Below, in pieces: positions 5,739 through 9,748 of a stretch of 9,748 nucleotides of DNA. Made by a program: the position numbers and the translations under genes. Within the stretch, counting starts at the first letter, position 1; every line of letters starts with the position of its first letter. The stretch comes from RGIG7213 sp045636245 (lineage in GTDB: Bacteria; Bacillota; Clostridia; Oscillospirales; CAG-272). The notes beneath the pieces were generated by a model. The model saw only the letters and a program-made list of their open reading frames with translations. It was not told where the DNA came from and made no database searches. The DNA lies in contig JAZTXA010000069.1 in NCBI GenBank assembly GCA_045636245.1, forward strand, positions 1 to 9,748, in the 5' to 3' direction.

Positions 5739-6248
5739 TTATTGCTGCATTTGTTTTATTTCGTCTGCGTTACCGTTACCATACCTTACGGGTATACTGC
5801 CGAGTATAAAGGATATTAGAAATGTCGGAGGTCCGATATAACAAAGAACTTCTGCGGTAATATCACCTCTGTACTCACGTGTGAAATGTATAAACCCGCA
5901 TACGCAAAGCCAGTAAAATATAACGACGGAAAATGATAAAACAGTTGAAATGATGTAGCACACTCTGACAGGTGTGCGCATTTTATACTTCAAAGTTTTA
6001 TAAACGCTTCGGATAAAAGAAAGCTCCGAAAGCAGAATGGGCACTGTTATGGCTGTATAGACAAAAGTTGCAAAGGCGAAATCATCCGCTACCAAAGGAT
6101 CATCATTCGAGTGGTCAGTTTTGATGCTGTAGTAAGACGTAATTATATTCGACATAAAAACCACCACGGAAATCACGAAAAGAAAAAGGCTTATCCATAA
6201 AAAAATACGATGCTTTTGCGGTTTGTTTTTTTCGTTTACATCAACCAT
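5739..6248 (-). CDS. Four-helix membrane protein of unknown function
   Basis: A 169-residue protein with four clear hydrophobic segments (about 15-37, 58-80, 95-120 and 132-153), short charged loops (SIKTDHSNDD at 41-50; basic KTLKYKMRTPVR at 84-95) and a polar C-terminus (NGNADEIKQMQQ). No family recognised and no catalytic motif seen. The start is ATG 6246-6248, six bases after GGAGGT (6260-6255); an ATG three bases after the Shine-Dalgarno is followed at once by TAA and cannot be the start. It is the first gene of a two-gene minus-strand operon with ygiQ. The pairing may be only positional, since YgiQ is soluble and widely found alone. No confident promoter could be assigned on this strand in the 331-base upstream region. 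Confidence 0.82.
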   Translation of the reverse strand: MVDVNEKNKPQKHRIFLWISLFLFVISVVVFMSNIITSYYSIKTDHSNDDPLVADDFAFATFVYTAITVPILLSELSFIRSVYKTLKYKMRTPVRVCYIISTVLSFSVVIFYWLCVCGFIHFTREYRGDITAEVLCYIGPPTFLISFILGSIPVRYGNGNADEIKQMQQ

Positions 6249-6294
6249 TTACATACCTCCGCATAGTAAAAATAATTTTTTATCGGTATTGAAT

Positions 6295-6395
6295 AAACAT
6301 CAAAAGTCAATATAAAAAATTCATAAAAATTAAGCTTTATATTCGTACAAATTGACGGAATTTTTTTTGCCGTCTTCCCTTGACTTTTGATGTTT
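6295..6395. repeat. Long inverted repeat in the divergent ygiQ-operon/nrdD control region
   Basis: The 16 bases AAACATCAAAAGTCAA (6295-6310) are the exact reverse complement of TTGACTTTTGATGTTT (6380-6395), with 69 AT-rich bases between. The right arm contains the -35 box of the nrdD promoter, so the left arm presents the same -35 sequence on the minus strand towards the membrane-protein gene, although no good -10 follows it there. The span also holds a small GACGG/CCGTC stem (6354-6358 with 6370-6374). It may be paired binding sites for one regulator or a recombination footprint. Confidence 0.6.
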
Positions 6396-6408
6396 TCTAA
6401 TATATAAT
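6380..6408 (+). promoter_or_regulatory. Sigma-A-type promoter of nrdD
   Basis: TTGACT (6380-6385) and TATAAT (6403-6408) are separated by 17 bases, a near-consensus promoter. Transcription would start near 6415, giving an unusually long leader of about 165 bases before ATG 6580. The NrdR-like boxes lie immediately downstream of the start site, where a bound repressor would block initiation or early elongation. Confidence 0.8.
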
Positions 6409-6421
6409 TGTAGTCACTTGC

Positions 6422-6467
6422 ACACAATATATGGTGTTGCACAGTGCTCTATAACAATATATTGAAC
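6422..6467. promoter_or_regulatory. Tandem NrdR-box-like operators upstream of nrdD
   Basis: Box 1 is ACACAATATATGGTGT (6422-6437), matching the known NrdR box pattern acaCwAtATaTwGtGt at all but one position (G in place of the second-last W). Box 2 (6452-6467) keeps the central ACAATATATTG but has poor outer arms. The centres are 30 bases apart, about three helical turns, close to the usual tandem spacing. NrdR is the ATP/dATP-sensing repressor of bacterial ribonucleotide reductase genes, so finding its site before nrdD fits well. The nrdR gene is not in the window. Confidence 0.75.
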
Positions 6468-6504
6468 AAAAATACATTTTTTCTGTACACACACTACATG
6501 TATT

Positions 6505-6540
6505 AAAAAACGTGTTTTTTATATTATATAACACTTTTTT
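6505..6540 (+). other. AT-rich hairpin in the nrdD leader
   Basis: AAAAAA (6505-6510) and GTGTT (6512-6516) can pair with AACAC (6530-6534) and TTTTTT (6535-6540), with one bulged C, around a 13-base AT loop. The stem ends in six T, 39 bases before the nrdD start. It resembles a weak terminator or attenuator, but the low GC content makes it unstable, so a regulatory role is speculative. Confidence 0.3.
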
Positions 6541-6579
6541 GTATATTTCAAGTGTTCGGAGTAAGAAAGGAAATTTAAA

Positions 6580-8925
6580 ATGATAACAATGATAAAGAAA
6601 AGGGACGGACGTGAAGTTCCGTTTAATATTGAAAAGATTGCAAATGCAATTTACAAAGCGGCAGAGGTTCTCGGCGGTCAGGATTATTATACGGCAATGA
6701 AGCTTGCATGTGAGGTTGCCGAAAGAATAGAGGAAGAGTCAAAGACTCTCGGAATTATGCCCACTGTTGAACGTATTCAGGACATGGTCGAAACCGTTTT
6801 GATCGACAACGGACATGCAAGAACAGCAAAGGAATTTATCCTTTACCGTGCTGAAAGAACAAGACTTCGTGAGATGAACACGAAGCTTATGAAAACGTAT
6901 GAAAATCTCACATTCAAATCGTCAAGTGAGGTTGACGGCATGCGTGAAAACGCAAATATTAACGCCGACACGGCAATGGGCACAATGCTCAAATACGGCT
7001 CTGAAGGTGCAAAGCAGTTTTACGAAATGTTCGTGCTTGACCCGAAGCATTCCGCCGCACACCGTGAGGGCGATATACATATACATGACCTTGACTTTTT
7101 CACGCTTACCACAACATGCTGTCAGATAGATATCGAAAAACTGTTCAAAAACGGATTTTCAACGGGCCACGGCTACCTCAGAGAGCCGAATGACATCGCA
7201 TCTTATGCCGCACTTACCTGTATTGCGATTCAGGCAAACCAGAACGACCAGCACGGCGGTCAGAGTATACCCAACTTTGATTATGCCATGGCAAACGGCG
7301 TAAAGAAAACGTATAAAAAGCTTTATACAAGAAACCTCAAAAAAGCAATAGAGCTTCTCGGAAATGAGGAAGATGCTGCTAATGTTACAAAGAATATACT
7401 TGAGAATATAGAAAAGAACATGGGAAAATGCCCCGCACTCGGCGACGATCCTGTTTATGCATCAGCAGAAGCGAATGCTTTGACGGAAAAATACGGCGAG
7501 GATGTAGCGAAGAGGATATCCGCATTTGCAAAGCGCGAAACACTTCCCGAAATTGAAAAAGCGACATATCAGGCGATGGAAGCGCTTGTCCACAATCTCA
7601 ACACGATGAACTCACGCGCAGGTGCGCAGGTGCCGTTCAGCTCTATCAACTACGGCACGGACACATCGGCGGAAGGCAGACTCGTTGTTAAAAACCTCCT
7701 TTTGGCAACGGACGCAGGTCTCGGCAACGGCGAAACACCTATCTTCCCCATTCAGATATTCAAAGTAAAAGAGGGCAAAAACTACGAACCGGGCGACCCC
7801 AACTATGACCTTTTCAAGCTTGCCTGCAAGGTGTCGGCTAAGCGTCTTTTCCCCAACTTCTCATTCCTTGATGCACCGTTCAATCTGCAGTACTACAAGG
7901 AAGGTGATAAGAGCTCGGAAATTGCTTACATGGGATGCCGTACAAGGGTAATTGCAAACTACTATGACAAGACAAGAGAAACTGTTTCCGGAAGAGGAAA
8001 CCTCAGCTTCTCGTCGATCAACCTCCCCAGAATAGCAATAAATGCACACGGAAATGTTGACACGTTCTTTGATGAGCTTGACAGAAAGATAGGCCTCGTT
8101 GTCGATCAGCTTCTTGACAGATTCAAGATACAGAGTCAGAAGAAGGTATACAACTATCCCTTCCTTATGGGTCAGGGTGTATGGCTTGATTCCGAGAAGC
8201 TTGGCCCGTCCGATACAGTGGGCGAGATACTTAAGCACGGTACACTTACAATAGGCTTTATAGGACTTGCCGAAGCGCTTAAAGCACTTATAGGCAAGCA
8301 CCACGGCGAAAGCCGCGATGCGCAGAATCTCGGTCTTGAAATAATCGGATTTATGAGAAAAAGAGCTGATGAAGCAACGAAGAAGTACGGACTCAACTTC
8401 TCGCTTATCGGTACACCCGCTGAAGGTCTTTCGGGCAGATTTGTCCGTATTGACAGGGCAAAATACGGTTCTATACCCGGAGTTACTGACAGAGATTATT
8501 ATACAAACTCCTTCCATGTTCCGGTATATCACGGAATATCCGCGTTTGATAAAATTAAGCTTGAAGCACCTTACCATACCCTTACAAACGGCGGACATAT
8601 TACGTATGTTGAGCTTGACGGAAATCCTCTTGAAAACCTTGACGCATTTGAGGCTGTTGTCCGTTGCATGAAGGAAAGCGGTGTCGGATACGGTTCAATA
8701 AACCACCCTGTTGACAGAGACCCTGTTTGCGGTTACACGGGCATTATAGATAACGAGTGTCCGCAGTGCGGCAGAAGCGAGGATGACGGCGGCCCCAAAT
8801 TTGAAAGAATAAGAAGAATTACGGGATATCTTGTCGGCACTCTTGACAGATTCAACGATGCAAAACGCAGTGAGGTCAATGACAGAGTTAAGCACGGACT
8901 GAAGGAAACTGTAACGGAGCTTTGA
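6580..8925 (+). CDS. nrdD: Anaerobic (class III) ribonucleoside-triphosphate reductase
   Basis: A 781-residue glycyl-radical enzyme that reduces ribonucleotides to deoxyribonucleotides without oxygen. An ATP-cone domain covers about residues 3-95 (IKKRDGREVPFNIEKIANAI), the allosteric ATP/dATP switch. The catalytic barrel follows, with HREGDIHIHD (161-170), TTTCC (177-181), QSIPNFDYAM (228-237), and Cys453 in MGCRTR, the likely thiyl-radical cysteine, followed by SGRGNLSFSSINLPR. The C-terminal metal site shows Cys717, Cys727 and Cys730, and RRITGYL (745-751) carries the radical-bearing Gly749. Full length for the family. AGAAAGG (6564-6570) lies nine bases before ATG 6580; a second ATG three codons on is less well spaced. 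Expression is probably controlled by NrdR through the boxes at 6422-6467. No nrdG activase follows; instead a small kinase gene begins one base after the stop. Confidence 0.97.
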   Translation: MITMIKKRDGREVPFNIEKIANAIYKAAEVLGGQDYYTAMKLACEVAERIEEESKTLGIMPTVERIQDMVETVLIDNGHARTAKEFILYRAERTRLREMNTKLMKTYENLTFKSSSEVDGMRENANINADTAMGTMLKYGSEGAKQFYEMFVLDPKHSAAHREGDIHIHDLDFFTLTTTCCQIDIEKLFKNGFSTGHGYLREPNDIASYAALTCIAIQANQNDQHGGQSIPNFDYAMANGVKKTYKKLYTRNLKKAIELLGNEEDAANVTKNILENIEKNMGKCPALGDDPVYASAEANALTEKYGEDVAKRISAFAKRETLPEIEKATYQAMEALVHNLNTMNSRAGAQVPFSSINYGTDTSAEGRLVVKNLLLATDAGLGNGETPIFPIQIFKVKEGKNYEPGDPNYDLFKLACKVSAKRLFPNFSFLDAPFNLQYYKEGDKSSEIAYMGCRTRVIANYYDKTRETVSGRGNLSFSSINLPRIAINAHGNVDTFFDELDRKIGLVVDQLLDRFKIQSQKKVYNYPFLMGQGVWLDSEKLGPSDTVGEILKHGTLTIGFIGLAEALKALIGKHHGESRDAQNLGLEIIGFMRKRADEATKKYGLNFSLIGTPAEGLSGRFVRIDRAKYGSIPGVTDRDYYTNSFHVPVYHGISAFDKIKLEAPYHTLTNGGHITYVELDGNPLENLDAFEAVVRCMKESGVGYGSINHPVDRDPVCGYTGIIDNECPQCGRSEDDGGPKFERIRRITGYLVGTLDRFNDAKRSEVNDRVKHGLKETVTEL

Positions 8926-8926
8926 T

Positions 8927-9421
8927 ATGAACATAACCCTTATCGGTATGCCCGGTGCGGGCAAAAGTACGGTGGGTGTACTGCTTGCAAAGTCCATGCT
9001 TATGGATTTTGTCGATACAGATCTGCTTATACAACGTAAATACAACATGAGTCTTTGTGAATTTATCGGGAAATACGGTGAGGAAGAATTTAAAAAGGCT
9101 GAAAATGACATCATTTCATCACTTGAATGTGAAAATACGGTCATCGCTACGGGTGGAAGTGCGGTATACGGCGACGAAGGAATGAAGCATCTGTCAAAAA
9201 TTTCCTGTATAGTATATCTCAAAGTGCCTGTAGAAAGCCTTAACGAAAGGCTTTCCAATATCAAAACACGCGGTGTTGTCATGAGAAAGGGCGAAAGTGT
9301 TGAAGAACTGTTTGAAAGACGTGCCCCGCTTTATGAAAAATACGCACAGATAACCGTTGACTGCTCTTCTTTGAGGGCAGAGGAGTGTGTCGATGCAATA
9401 ATCAAAAAGCTTAAAAAATAA
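8927..9421 (+). CDS. Shikimate-kinase-like P-loop kinase
   Basis: A 164-residue soluble protein of the shikimate kinase fold. The Walker A loop GMPGAGKST is at 7-15, DTD at 30-32, the GGx segment TGGSAVY at 75-81, a lid region with TRGVVMRKG (114-122) and ERRAPLYEKYA (130-140) with the conserved arginine pair before a PLY motif. Several substrate-site positions differ from classical AroK: the usual FRxxE is FKKAE (Lys56 in place of Arg), GGG is GGS (Ser78) and RPLL is RGVV. It therefore may be a weak or divergent shikimate kinase, or may phosphorylate another small molecule. The start is ATG 8927, one base after the nrdD stop, with ACGGAGC (8914-8920) inside nrdD as ribosome binding site, so it is co-transcribed with nrdD. 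No other aromatic-pathway gene is present. Confidence 0.85.
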   Translation: MNITLIGMPGAGKSTVGVLLAKSMLMDFVDTDLLIQRKYNMSLCEFIGKYGEEEFKKAENDIISSLECENTVIATGGSAVYGDEGMKHLSKISCIVYLKVPVESLNERLSNIKTRGVVMRKGESVEELFERRAPLYEKYAQITVDCSSLRAEECVDAIIKKLKK

Positions 9422-9425
9422 ATCA

Positions 9426-9461
9426 AAGGGACAAGCTCAATTCACCATGGGCTTGCCCCTT
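9426..9461 (+). terminator. Terminator-like hairpin after the nrdD operon
   Basis: AAGGGACAAGCTC (9426-9438) pairs with GGGCTTGCCCCTT (9449-9461), 13 positions with one A-C mismatch and one T-G wobble, around a 10-base loop, starting five bases after the kinase stop. The following GTTATTTGAT is only moderately T-rich, so this is a plausible but imperfect rho-independent terminator. Confidence 0.75.
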
Positions 9462-9577
9462 GTTATTTGATACGTTCAAAATAATAATTAGACAAAACTT
9501 TACAATTTATTTATGCGTACTGTCAGTATATATGATAAAATTTATAGAGTCGGAATTAAAAATGCTTTGGAGGAATT

Positions 9578-9748
9578 ATGAAATTTAAAAGAGTTTTATC
9601 AGCCGTCACAAGCGCCGTGATGCTATTTACACCTGCGGTTTATGCGGATTTGCATGAGGATGCGGCGGCTATGTATGAAGCACTTGCAGAAGTCAGCGCC
9701 AATATTCCCAATATGCTTGCTGTCGATGCTGAGGTTGTAAGCACAGGT
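9578..9748 (+). CDS. Secreted protein, N-terminal fragment
   Basis: The frame is open from ATG 9578 to the window edge (57 residues seen). GGAGG (9569-9573) lies four bases before the ATG, a strong ribosome binding site. The protein begins with a Sec signal peptide: basic MKFKR, hydrophobic core 6-20 and a VYA cleavage site, with cleavage expected after Ala23. The mature part starts DLHEDAAAMYEALAEVSANI, acidic and alanine-rich and probably helical; no domain is recognisable in so short a piece. It follows the terminator of the nrdD operon and is likely a separate transcription unit; the 9462-9577 stretch is AT-rich with TTTACA (9499-9504) and TATATATGATAAAAT (9527-9541), but no pair with proper spacing was found. 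Confidence 0.8.
   Translation, partial: MKFKRVLSAVTSAVMLFTPAVYADLHEDAAAMYEALAEVSANIPNMLAVDAEVVSTG

Noticed and set aside
6236..6442. Minus-strand open frame of 68 codons in the nrdD control region
   Set aside because: It is AT-rich, has no good ribosome binding site, overlaps the start of the membrane-protein gene and covers the promoter, long inverted repeat and the first NrdR-like box.
7861..8598. Minus-strand open frame of 245 codons
   Set aside because: It is a shadow of nrdD, with no motif and no ribosome binding site.
1..9748. CRISPR array, tRNA or rRNA genes
   Set aside because: No regularly spaced repeats, no tRNA-like cloverleaf and no rRNA sequence were seen.

Overview
The window reads as chromosomal DNA from an anaerobic low-to-mid GC Firmicute, most likely a Ruminococcus/Oscillospiraceae-type gut clostridium. 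The reasons are a transketolase split into two subunits, a class III (oxygen-sensitive) ribonucleotide reductase, a clostridial-type YgiQ radical SAM protein, strong GGAGG-type ribosome binding sites and short AT-rich gaps. This placement is inference from gene content; no rRNA or marker gene is present.

Layout. (1) 1-1935, plus strand: the end of the transketolase N-terminal subunit, the transketolase C-terminal subunit and a TraX-family membrane protein, tightly packed (19-base gap, then a 4-base overlap). (2) 1964-3743: a visibly AT-richer accessory segment bracketed by two related palindromic elements in opposite orientation. Between them lie a bidirectional terminator, a minus-strand Xre-type regulator, a divergent promoter with a perfect 20-base palindrome inside it, a 40-residue secreted peptide that looks truncated, a 57-residue protein made of three 19-residue repeats, and a 222-residue membrane-anchored protein of unknown family. 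(3) 3775-6248, minus strand: a four-helix membrane protein of unknown function followed by YgiQ, ending in a clear intrinsic terminator. (4) 6249-6579: a 331-base divergent control region with a long perfect inverted repeat, a strong sigma-A-type promoter and two NrdR-box-like sites. (5) 6580-9461, plus strand: nrdD, then a shikimate-kinase-like P-loop kinase starting one base after the nrdD stop, then a terminator hairpin. (6) 9578-end: the start of a new secreted protein gene, cut by the window edge.

How the genes fit together. The transketolase pair forms one enzyme of the non-oxidative pentose phosphate pathway; NrdD makes dNTPs without oxygen and appears to be under NrdR control. The accessory segment is the least explained part: a regulator facing a small exported peptide, a tiny repeat protein and a membrane protein, with base composition unlike both flanks. 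It is the best candidate for something undescribed, but no function can be assigned from sequence alone.
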